A DNA stretch of 6,898 nucleotides from a bacterium. Lineage in GTDB: Bacteria > Chloroflexota > Dormibacteria > Aeolococcales > Aeolococcaceae. The notes under the pieces were generated by a model. It saw only the letters and a program-made list of their open reading frames with translations, was not told where the DNA came from and made no database searches. Both the position numbers and the translations under genes were made by a program. Shown in pieces: positions 1 through 5,544 of the stretch. Every line of letters begins with the position of its first letter. The stretch's first letter is position 1. The stretch is taken from NCBI GenBank assembly GCA_021850405.1, contig JAJZMA010000111.1, positions 1-6,898 on the forward strand. Reading direction: 5' to 3'.

Positions 1-32
1 GCACGCAGCCACAGTGGCTCATGTCGGTGCCG

Positions 33-51
33 CTCCAGCGGAACGCTGGAG
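33..51 (-). terminator. Hairpin directly after the surface-protein stop codon
   Basis: A perfect 8-bp inverted repeat (CTCCAGCG, three-base loop, CGCTGGAG) begins at the base next to the TAA stop at 52-54. Position and stem fit a transcription end for the minus-strand gene, but no T-run follows on that strand, so it may be a weak or factor-assisted terminator, or an mRNA-stabilising 3' hairpin. Confidence 0.4.
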
Positions 52-2196
52 TTACAGCTTCCTGCTCCGGTCACGGGTAACGCGCGGAATCCGTCTACGC
101 ACCACCATCACACCGCCCAGCGCAAGCAGCAGACCCAACAGCACAGAGGGCCACAGCGTGGGCCCCACCCCAGTGGCAGGAACAGGAACTGATGCTGATG
201 CTGATGCTGGTGCCACAACCTCTACCGTCGCCGCAGCCACGGCAGCGGCAAACAGGCTATTGCCGCTGTAGGTAGCGTGAATGTGGTCAGTCCCCAGAGG
301 CAGGCCCGATGTAGTGCATGTCGCAGTGCCCCTCACAAGGGGTACATCCTGGCACCCGGCAATGGGGGCATCGGCAAACGACACCGTCCCTGTGGGTGTA
401 CTGCCACCCCCGGTGTTCGATGCCACCGCTGCCGTGATCGTCACCGGGCTACCCAGAACAGCCGCGGTTGGTCGCACCTGCACAGAGAGAACGACACCCT
501 GTAGTGCGCATGTAAGCGTGAACGTCTGTACGGCACTCGGTGATACACCGTTACTTGCCGTAATCGTAAATGTATACACCTTCCCAGTACCAGCAGCCGG
601 GGTCCCGGCCAGAGTGGCTGTCCCATTGCCGTTGTCGTGGAACGTCACGCCACTGGGAAGGGTCGCACCACCGTCAGACAGCGTCAGTGTTGGGCCGCTA
701 GGCACCCCTGTTGCCGCCACAGTAAACGTGCCTTGAGATCCCACAGTGAACGTGGTAGCAGCCGCAGATGTAATCTGGGGAGGTGCAGGAGGGGAACTCC
801 CTGGCTCGACGGCACCAACGCTGCACTGCGATTCTCCTGGTGCGGGCCGTACGTAGCCGCGCTCGTCATACCCTGGGCACAGGGTATAGCTGCTACCGCT
901 GAACGGAGATGCGACTGCCATGTCCGCGGGTATGACGTAGTTTCCGGAACCAGTAGACCCAGGAAGCATGGTGTACGCGGTCCCCCCATTGTTGGAGAGG
1001 CTCCCCAGATCTGGGCTGGAATTGGGCTGGTCGTTGGTCATTGTCAAGCCACACTGCGCTGCAGGAGTATTAGTGACATTGAAACCAAGACTGTCGAGCA
1101 CTGAAACCACCCCACCAGAAGCGCAATTCTGTGTACCCGAGGGTCCATTGCCTGCAACAATACTAGCGGCGGCGGCCACTCCAGGGTAGCTTCCGGAACT
1201 TAAGGGGTCACTGTAAATACCAGCTCCAGAAATGGTAGCTCCTGTCGCGCCGGGCCCACTCAGATTCCCTGCAATTGTGGAGGCAACCATGGTCATGGTA
1301 CCAACGTTATAAATTCCCCCCCCAACCACCGTTGGTGATGCGCCGTTCACAATGCTAAGTGCTGTGCCTGCGACGGTAGAATCAAGAAGTGTCAATGAGC
1401 CGCCGTTGAATATTCCACCTCCCTGCATCAACGGGTATTGAAACACCGTGCCAGTACCAATGATGTTGTCGGCTATCGTGGAGTTGCGCACCGTCATACT
1501 GCCATCATTGAGAATCCCGACTCCCTGCTCGAGCCCCGAGGGTGTGATGGCAAGACTGAACGGCTGTGCAGTAATCCCCGCAATGGTCGATCCCACAACT
1601 ACAGCGCTGGCGTTGCCGGCGTTATAGATGCCACCCCCAAAGGACGCACCCGGCGTTGTGGTTAAATGAGAGCTCAGCGATTGCCCGATAGTGGCATCTA
1701 CCAGATTAACTCTGCCGCTGTTGTATATAGCTCCACCGTATTCTGGGACCCCGGGAAGGACGATCAGGTTCTCTATCGTGGCCACGGTGCCAGACGGAAT
1801 CGTGATGGTCGAGTAAGCAGAGTTTGCGGGGCCCAACCGCGCTCCGGCAGAGACCCCTTCCAGCGTAAGATTCGAAAACGCACCGAGATTTATGTTTCCC
1901 TGGACGTTACCGGTGATCCCTATAGTGTCGCCTGATGACGCTATGGATAGTGCGCGCGTCAAATCGCAGGGAGCTGTTAGTGAACAGGGCCCGGCACTCC
2001 CACCCAATGGAGACACGTACAGGGTAGTACCACTTGCCAGTGCTGAGCCTGTCATGAACGGGGCTGTACCAGCTATCAAAAGCACCAGTAGGAAGAAAAC
2101 TGTGGCAAGCCGCAGGCCAGCATGGCGCGAAGAACTCCGCGCTGGAGCTATGGGGCTGGAATGTGCGAGGGGAGCATGCGGCCGCGCGGTGTTCAT
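52..2196 (-). CDS. Secreted beta-helix (choice-of-anchor Q-like) surface protein with Ig-like domains and C-terminal sortase-like sorting signal
   Basis: Predicted exported cell-surface protein of 714 residues; substrate or partner unknown. Residues 1-54 look like a long signal peptide: basic n-region (R20 to R29), hydrophobic core about 30-48, cleavage probably after Ala-Leu-Ala at 52-54. Residues about 90-350 carry repeated GGxIYN / STIAG turns typical of right-handed parallel beta-helices (for example GGGIYN at 187-192 and 292-297). Residues about 395-465 (DLGSLSNNGG, DERGYVRP, CSVGAVEP) match the end of the choice-of-anchor Q type. A proline linker follows, then a He_PIG-like Ig domain (about 473-562) and a Big_3-type Ig domain (about 568-661). 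The end reads VPATG (672-676), a hydrophobic segment (682-699) and a tail opening with three arginines, the layout of a sortase substrate. Start: the ATG at 2196 has no clear ribosome site. An in-frame GTG at 2232 has GGGAG upstream and would add 12 residues, but those codons are AT-rich and unlike the gene. Family assignment is good; ligand and role are unknown. Confidence 0.85.
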   Translation of the reverse strand: MNTARPHAPLAHSSPIAPARSSSRHAGLRLATVFFLLVLLIAGTAPFMTGSALASGTTLYVSPLGGSAGPCSLTAPCDLTRALSIASSGDTIGITGNVQGNINLGAFSNLTLEGVSAGARLGPANSAYSTITIPSGTVATIENLIVLPGVPEYGGAIYNSGRVNLVDATIGQSLSSHLTTTPGASFGGGIYNAGNASAVVVGSTIAGITAQPFSLAITPSGLEQGVGILNDGSMTVRNSTIADNIIGTGTVFQYPLMQGGGIFNGGSLTLLDSTVAGTALSIVNGASPTVVGGGIYNVGTMTMVASTIAGNLSGPGATGATISGAGIYSDPLSSGSYPGVAAAASIVAGNGPSGTQNCASGGVVSVLDSLGFNVTNTPAAQCGLTMTNDQPNSSPDLGSLSNNGGTAYTMLPGSTGSGNYVIPADMAVASPFSGSSYTLCPGYDERGYVRPAPGESQCSVGAVEPGSSPPAPPQITSAAATTFTVGSQGTFTVAATGVPSGPTLTLSDGGATLPSGVTFHDNGNGTATLAGTPAAGTGKVYTFTITASNGVSPSAVQTFTLTCALQGVVLSVQVRPTAAVLGSPVTITAAVASNTGGGSTPTGTVSFADAPIAGCQDVPLVRGTATCTTSGLPLGTDHIHATYSGNSLFAAAVAAATVEVVAPASASASVPVPATGVGPTLWPSVLLGLLLALGGVMVVRRRIPRVTRDRSRKL
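189..209. repeat. Hexanucleotide tandem repeat (CTGATG x 3.5)
   Basis: Three and a half perfect copies of CTGATG lie inside the surface-protein gene. On the coding strand they encode the alternating Ala-Ser linker at about residues 663-669, just before the VPATG motif. Gain or loss of one unit would change the linker by two residues without a frameshift. Confidence 0.8.
868..887. repeat. Perfect intragenic hairpin
   Basis: ATACCCTG and CAGGGTAT form a perfect 8-bp inverted repeat with a four-base loop (876-879) inside the surface-protein gene, over the codons for the LCPGYDERG segment of the choice-of-anchor Q tail. It may be chance or codon-driven; no function is claimed. Confidence 0.5.
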
Positions 2197-2318
2197 CCAC
2201 TTCAATAGTGGAAACGACGAAAACAAGTACACGGATTCTCCCGGCAAAAATTCACAACCAGCCCGATGTCCCCGACCACAGTCCCGAGGGTGTTGAGTGC
2301 ATCAGCTAATTTTTTGCC

Positions 2319-2348
2319 ATTATATTGAACGAACCGTCACCAGTGCAA
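2319..2348 (-). promoter_or_regulatory. Candidate promoter for the surface-protein gene
   Basis: On the minus strand a perfect TATAAT lies at 2324-2319. A poor -35 (TTGCAC, 2348-2343) sits 18 bases upstream. Transcription would begin near 2312, giving a leader of about 115 bases before the ATG at 2196. The -10 is convincing, the -35 is weak. Confidence 0.4.
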
Positions 2349-2617
2349 TGCAGCCTGCCACCCCCAATGTGCCAGTCTCGCATAATGCACATCTGTTGCT
2401 GGGCAACAAGAACACGACTTCTACCGACAATAAGGGGACTGGCGACGGGCCCTGGAGGCACGTATATCGCGCAGCAACAGGTATATCGTCAAACAGTATC
2501 CAGCCTCCGCCACACCTCTACGCTTCACCACGATGCCCGCCCTCATAGTGCTGCATTCTCGTGACGGGCCATCCAGCCACCTTACCCCAGAAGCACGGAA
2601 ATACCATCCCTGCTCAC

Positions 2618-2679
2618 AGCGGACATGATCGCTGATCAACCACACTGGCCGGTCCATTGTTGTGGCGGCATCGTCCGCT
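2618..2679 (+). promoter_or_regulatory. Possible branched stem-loop leader upstream of the NTPase gene
   Basis: A 7-bp inverted repeat (AGCGGAC 2618-2624, GTCCGCT 2673-2679) encloses two further inverted repeats. One is TGATC/GATCA with loop GCT (2626-2638). The other is CCACA/TGTGG (2640-2644, 2661-2665), itself enclosing TGG/CCA (2646-2648, 2654-2656). Together they could fold as a three-way junction ending 31 bases before the NTPase ATG. It matches no riboswitch class I recognise. The stems are short and could be chance. Confidence 0.25.
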
Positions 2680-2696
2680 CGGTGTCCCAGCCATCC

Positions 2697-2705
2697 TGCG
2701 ATACT
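2697..2705 (+). promoter_or_regulatory. Extended -10-like element at the NTPase start
   Basis: TGC-GATACT resembles an extended -10 (TGn plus a 4/6 match to TATAAT) and lies 5 bases before the ATG at 2711. No good -35 is visible. If active, transcription would start at or next to the start codon, producing a leaderless mRNA, which would fit the lack of a Shine-Dalgarno sequence there. Confidence 0.2.
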
Positions 2706-2710
2706 GCTCT

Positions 2711-3535
2711 ATGATGAAAGTCTCCACGATCCCGTCGAGCCTATCCCGGCCCCTTCCGGGGCAACCTAACCCATCGCCCGACACCAGCGCCAGCAGTGTG
2801 GCAGGCGCCTCCCTCGGAGAGACAGGTCCAGGGCAGGCCACCACATATGAAATTGTCCTCACCGGGGGAGCATGTAGTGGAAAGACCACCTCGCTTGGTG
2901 CCATTGCCCATATGCTGCGGCTTCGGCATATTCCAGTACTGACTGTCCCGGAATCCTTCACCCTGCTTATCAACGGGGGAATCAGTGCCCCCGGAGAGAT
3001 AGGGGAAATTGTGCGAGCGGACGGCACCGACAACTGCGCATTCCAGGAGGAGCTCTTCTTCAATATCCGCAAGATGAGGAAGCGGGCCCAGATGATGGCA
3101 GCCCGGATGAACACCCAGCCAGTGGTCATCCTGTATGACCGGGCAGAACTGGATGCCCTTGCCTTCCACAACCACAACTGTTTCGACGCACTGGCTGCTA
3201 CCGAAAACACCACCATCCCGGATATCAGGAGCAGCTATGACGCAGTCATGCACCTGGTCACTACTGCTGACGGGGCCGAAGAGTTCTATAGCGACGTGAC
3301 CAATGTGGCTCGGTGGGAATCTCCCGCCGAAGCACGGGCCTCGGATGCACGGCTGTTTGAGGTATGGAAAGGTGCCAGGTTCCACCGTTCCTTTGACAAC
3401 AGCACTGACTTTGACGGAAAACTGGCACGGTTGCTCAGCGCCATACTGGAATGCACTGGACTGGACGCCAGTCCTCCCAGCAGCAGCCAGTCCGCAACGC
3501 AGCTGCCGCTTGCCCTCCAGGGGGGAACACTGTGA
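2711..3535 (+). CDS. AAA_28-type P-loop NTPase (possible small-molecule kinase)
   Basis: Predicted cytoplasmic ATP/GTP-binding protein of 274 residues in the AAA_28 family of P-loop NTPases, which includes kinase-like proteins; substrate unknown. Residues 1-45 are a Pro/Ser-rich extension. The core starts with the Walker A GGACSGKT (52-59), followed by PESF (80-83), a FQEE helix (111-114), the Walker B-like ILYDRAELD (140-148), HLVT.ADGAEEFY (181-193), RWESPAEAR (201-209) and a terminal FDNST (228-232) before the last helix. These are the usual AAA_28 landmarks in the usual order, and the length is normal for the family. The start is uncertain: ATG codons at 2711 and 2714 both lack a Shine-Dalgarno sequence, and a TTG at 2657 would add 18 residues. 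The stop overlaps the start of the HAD phosphatase, so the two are almost certainly one operon. Family is confident; kinase activity is inference. Confidence 0.87.
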   Translation: MMKVSTIPSSLSRPLPGQPNPSPDTSASSVAGASLGETGPGQATTYEIVLTGGACSGKTTSLGAIAHMLRLRHIPVLTVPESFTLLINGGISAPGEIGEIVRADGTDNCAFQEELFFNIRKMRKRAQMMAARMNTQPVVILYDRAELDALAFHNHNCFDALAATENTTIPDIRSSYDAVMHLVTTADGAEEFYSDVTNVARWESPAEARASDARLFEVWKGARFHRSFDNSTDFDGKLARLLSAILECTGLDASPPSSSQSATQLPLALQGGTL

Positions 3536-4269
3536 AAAGGTTTGCGGCCCTGGCGACCGACTATGACGGGACCATTGCAGAAGGAGGTGTCGTAGCTACC
3601 GAGACAGCGGCCTGCCTCATGCAGGTAAAGGCGTCAGGCCGCCGGCTGATCCTGGTTTCTGGCCGTACCCAGGACTGCTTTGACGGCAAGGGTCCCTCTC
3701 CCCTCTGCTTTAGCGGGATTAGCCTCTTTGACGTAGTGGTGGCGGAAGATGGAGCAACAATGTACTTTCCCAGCTCAGGGAAAGCTGTTCTGCTTGCTCC
3801 TCCGGTACGTACGGAGATGCGAAGCCGTCTTGCCTCCTCTGGAATTGAGCCACTGTGGATCGGGGCATGCATGATCTCCACCACCAGCCAGAATGCAGCG
3901 CGCCTGGAGGCCATACTGGGCAGTGGACCAGTCCGGTACCGTCCGGAAAACAACAGAAGCTGGGTAATGTTCAATCCTGCTGGGGTCTCGAAAGCCTCCG
4001 GACTGAGGGCAGCCCTGCGCTCCATTGGTGTCAGCCCGTCCCGCACCGTAGGAATGGGCGACAGCTATAACGACATCCCCTTCCTGCGGCTCTGTGGCAT
4101 CTCCTTTGCTGTAGGAGATGCCGATCAGCCCGTGCGCCAGATTGCATCCTGCACAACCAGCCTCCCAGGTCCTGCCGGAGCAAGGCAGGTGCTGCAGGCA
4201 CTCATAAACAATGATCTCCATAGCCCCTCCCTTGGAACGCGCTGGACAGATGGAAGAGGAGCTGCCTGA
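3532..4269 (+). CDS. HAD superfamily phosphatase, subfamily IIB (Cof-like)
   Basis: Predicted soluble Mg2+-dependent phosphatase of 245 residues, probably acting on a small phosphorylated metabolite such as a sugar phosphate. All HAD motifs are visible: motif I DYDGT with nucleophile D10 and acid/base D12, motif II LVSGR (S43), the conserved lysine in GVSKASGL (K154), and motif IV GMGDSYND (D177, D181). Residues about 70-150 form the type-IIB cap region, opening with AEDGA in place of the common ENGA. Length is slightly short but normal for the Cof/sucrose-phosphatase-like group. The GTG start at 3532 was chosen because motif I must lie about ten residues in, and a G-rich ribosome site (3520-3526) sits five bases upstream. 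The GTG shares bases with the TGA of the NTPase gene (GTGA), a classic translational coupling. Exact substrate cannot be read from sequence. Confidence 0.9.
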   Translation: MKRFAALATDYDGTIAEGGVVATETAACLMQVKASGRRLILVSGRTQDCFDGKGPSPLCFSGISLFDVVVAEDGATMYFPSSGKAVLLAPPVRTEMRSRLASSGIEPLWIGACMISTTSQNAARLEAILGSGPVRYRPENNRSWVMFNPAGVSKASGLRAALRSIGVSPSRTVGMGDSYNDIPFLRLCGISFAVGDADQPVRQIASCTTSLPGPAGARQVLQALINNDLHSPSLGTRWTDGRGAA

Positions 4270-4277
4270 ACCCCTGA

Positions 4278-4309
4278 GCCAGTGGCAATTCTCCTGCACC
4301 CCCATTGGC
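4278..4309 (+). terminator. Weak hairpin after the HAD gene
   Basis: GCCAGTGG (4278-4285) and CCATTGGC (4302-4309) can pair over 8 bp with one G-U pair, 8 bases after the HAD stop codon. The loop is long (16 bases) and there is no T-run, so this is only a possible transcription end in the convergent spacer. Confidence 0.2.
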
Positions 4310-4331
4310 CCCTGCGCATGTGCCCCTGCGC
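4308..4331. repeat. 10-base direct repeat in the convergent spacer
   Basis: GCCCCTGCGC occurs twice (4308-4317 and 4322-4331) separated by ATGT, giving a period of 14 bases. It lies between the HAD and VIT stop codons, outside any gene. Confidence 0.7.
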
Positions 4332-4337
4332 CACCCC

Positions 4338-5162
4338 TCATACGATATTCACTCCTATGATGCGGCCAACCAGATAGGTTACCAGCGCTGCTACCGCTGC
4401 AATGCCCGCCTGGCGCAGTGCAGAACCGAGCCTGGAATGACCGGTAAGCAGCCCCACCGACCAGCCAATTGCAAGGGCAGCCGCGAGCGCTGCAGCAAGG
4501 GCCACGACTACTGCAGGCAGACCGCTGAGAAAGAGCCATGGAATGAGGGGAATTGCGGCCCCAACAGCAAAACTCACGAAGGAAGAGACAGCAGCGGCCA
4601 GCGGACGACCCGTATCCCCCGGATCCACCCCCATCTCCTCCCTGGCATGCACCTCAAGCGCTACTTCAGGATCCTTCATCAGTAGCCTTGCCACATGCAG
4701 TGAATCGCGCGCAGACAACCCTCTGCGCATGTACACATGCGCCAGCTCACGGGTCTCCCCCCTTGGGTTTCTGGCAAGCTCGGCGCGCTCAATTTCCAGT
4801 TCCCCGCGCAGCATATCCGCCTGGGCAGACATGGAGACATACTCACCCGCAGCCATGGAAAATGCCCCCGCCAGCAACCCCGCTATCCCTGCCAGCCGCA
4901 CAACGCCAGCAGCGCCGTTTGCGCCAGCGACACCAAGGATCAGGGATACATTGGTCAGCAGGCCATCACTGACCCCAAAGATTGCGGCCCGCAGCGCCCC
5001 GCCCTGCACGCTGCGATGGTGATGAGTTGGCTCCCCCAGGCCAGCAGGCGTGGATGGCTCACCAGATATTGAAGCATCAGCAGCACCTTTTCCGGAGATG
5101 CGGCCCTGCCTGCGCCCGCCTGCAGCGCCCCTGGAGTCGCCAGGAGGATCTTGAGCAGCCAC
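4338..5162 (-). CDS. VIT1/CCC1-family Fe2+/Mn2+ transporter
   Basis: Integral membrane transporter of 274 residues. Family members (yeast CCC1, plant VIT1) move Fe2+ or Mn2+ out of the cytoplasm, usually by proton exchange. Segments visible: TM1 about 58-80 with the family GVSDGLLTN (D66), TM2 about 88-113 with FSMAAGEYVSMSAQ (M103, E107), a cytoplasmic Glu-rich metal-binding helical hairpin about 115-182 (E121, E123, E126, E137, E139, E170, E175, E176), then TM3 about 189-212, TM4 about 214-239 and TM5 about 250-272. Residues 1-50 are an unusual Gly/Ala-rich extension ending in THHHR. The GTG at 5162 is the only practical start, since an in-frame TAG lies just upstream; the ribosome site (GAGAG) is too close to be convincing. 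It lies 72 bases downstream of the zinc-ribbon gene and may share its promoter. Metal specificity is not determinable here. Confidence 0.92.
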   Translation of the reverse strand: MAAQDPPGDSRGAAGGRRQGRISGKGAADASISGEPSTPAGLGEPTHHHRSVQGGALRAAIFGVSDGLLTNVSLILGVAGANGAAGVVRLAGIAGLLAGAFSMAAGEYVSMSAQADMLRGELEIERAELARNPRGETRELAHVYMRRGLSARDSLHVARLLMKDPEVALEVHAREEMGVDPGDTGRPLAAAVSSFVSFAVGAAIPLIPWLFLSGLPAVVVALAAALAAALAIGWSVGLLTGHSRLGSALRQAGIAAVAALVTYLVGRIIGVNIV

Positions 5163-5206
5163 ACTCTCATACTACAGTGCATGGAATGTGACCCGCCAGA
5201 AAGTGG

Positions 5207-5226
5207 GCGCGCTCAGGAGAGCGGGC
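5207..5226 (-). terminator. Imperfect hairpin between zinc-ribbon and VIT genes
   Basis: GCGCGCTC and GAGCGGGC (5207-5214, 5219-5226) form a GC-rich stem of seven pairs with one mismatch and a four-base loop, eight bases after the zinc-ribbon stop. No T-run follows, so it may only attenuate transcription into the VIT gene or have no role. Confidence 0.2.
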
Positions 5227-5234
5227 GATCACGC

Positions 5235-5429
5235 TTAGGCGAACTGTTCCACCCGGGCCAGGCGATGGAACTTCACCTTGCACTTGGCACACTGGAAGAC
5301 AAGCCGCAGGCCCATCCGCCCAATCGCCACCCCATAGTTCTGATCACATACAGGGCACACTGCAGTCTCTGCCAAAAATTCAGCTGGCACCGGACTCAGC
5401 TTTAGCTCTATCGGCTTGTACTTACGCAT
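5235..5429 (-). CDS. Small four-cysteine zinc-ribbon protein
   Basis: A 64-residue protein of unknown function. It has two CxxC knuckles, C25-P-V-C28 and C47-A-K-C50, 18 residues apart, the spacing of a zinc ribbon that would bind one zinc ion. The ends are basic (MRKYKP; KVKFHRLAR), so nucleic-acid or protein binding is possible. There is no signal peptide or membrane segment. The ATG at 5429 is preceded by GAGGGTG four bases upstream, a reasonable ribosome site, and by a good extended -10 promoter (5468-5496), which together support it as a real gene. The VIT transporter follows 72 bases later on the same strand. It could be a metal-responsive partner or regulator of that transporter, or an unrelated small protein; only the zinc-ribbon fold is supported. 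Confidence 0.75.
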   Translation of the reverse strand: MRKYKPIELKLSPVPAEFLAETAVCPVCDQNYGVAIGRMGLRLVFQCAKCKVKFHRLARVEQFA

Positions 5430-5467
5430 CAGACACCCTCATGCTCACACTCTTGGTAGCAGCCATC

Positions 5468-5496
5468 ATTATAGCATTACAGGTAGATTATGTATA
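5468..5496 (-). promoter_or_regulatory. Extended -10 promoter for the zinc-ribbon (and possibly VIT) gene
   Basis: On the minus strand TGC-TATAAT (5476-5468) is a perfect extended -10. TATACA (5496-5491) is a 4/6 match to the -35 consensus at 17-base spacing. Transcription would start near 5461, about 30 bases before the ATG. This is the best promoter in the window. Confidence 0.6.
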
Positions 5497-5504
5497 CCTA
5501 TACC
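5481..5504. promoter_or_regulatory. Possible operator: short repeats over the -35 region
   Basis: The spacer and -35 of the zinc-ribbon promoter are covered by AGGTA (5481-5485) and TACCT (5495-5499), an inverted repeat with a nine-base gap. On the minus strand two tandem GGTATA units also occur (5504-5493). Such placement suits a repressor site, but the arms are short and no regulator is encoded nearby that would identify it. Confidence 0.25.
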
Positions 5505-5519
5505 GGGCAATATATCCTG

Positions 5520-5544
5520 AGCGACCGGCCCTAGCGGGGTCGCT
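5520..5544 (-). terminator. Hairpin spanning the AI-2E stop codon
   Basis: AGCGACC (5520-5526) and GGTCGCT (5538-5544) are a perfect 7-bp inverted repeat whose loop contains the TAG stop of the AI-2E gene. Downstream on the minus strand is AT-rich but has no T-run. It probably ends or slows transcription before the zinc-ribbon promoter. Confidence 0.35.

Larger units (their letters stand above)
2197..2710. other. Divergent intergenic region
   Basis: About 510 bases between the divergent surface-protein and NTPase genes. Open frames here are short, give unconvincing protein sequences and lack ribosome sites, so no gene is called. It holds the candidate minus-strand promoter (2319-2348), two copies of GTATATCG 19 bases apart (2462-2469 and 2481-2488), the possible branched hairpin (2618-2679) and an extended -10-like sequence next to the NTPase start (2697-2705). 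Confidence 0.6.

Noticed and set aside
281..736. 151-residue open frame on the plus strand
   Set aside because: It lies antisense to the Ig-like region of the surface protein, whose domains are clear, and has no recognisable motifs or ribosome site.
52..2196. IPTL- or PEP-CTERM type anchor on the surface protein
   Set aside because: Neither an IPTLSEW nor a PEP motif is present; VPATG plus the basic tail fits a sortase-type signal better.
2297..2657. Short open frames in the divergent intergenic region
   Set aside because: They are mutually overlapping, of low complexity, without ribosome sites or recognisable sequence; one even spans the candidate promoter.
2614..3385. Two minus-strand open frames of 200 and 214 residues
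   Set aside because: Both are antisense to the AAA_28 NTPase, whose Walker A and downstream motifs are intact on the plus strand.
3775..4539. 254-residue open frame on the minus strand
   Set aside because: It overlaps the HAD phosphatase and the VIT gene end, lacks any motif, and is Gly/Ser/Cys-rich as expected of a shadow frame.
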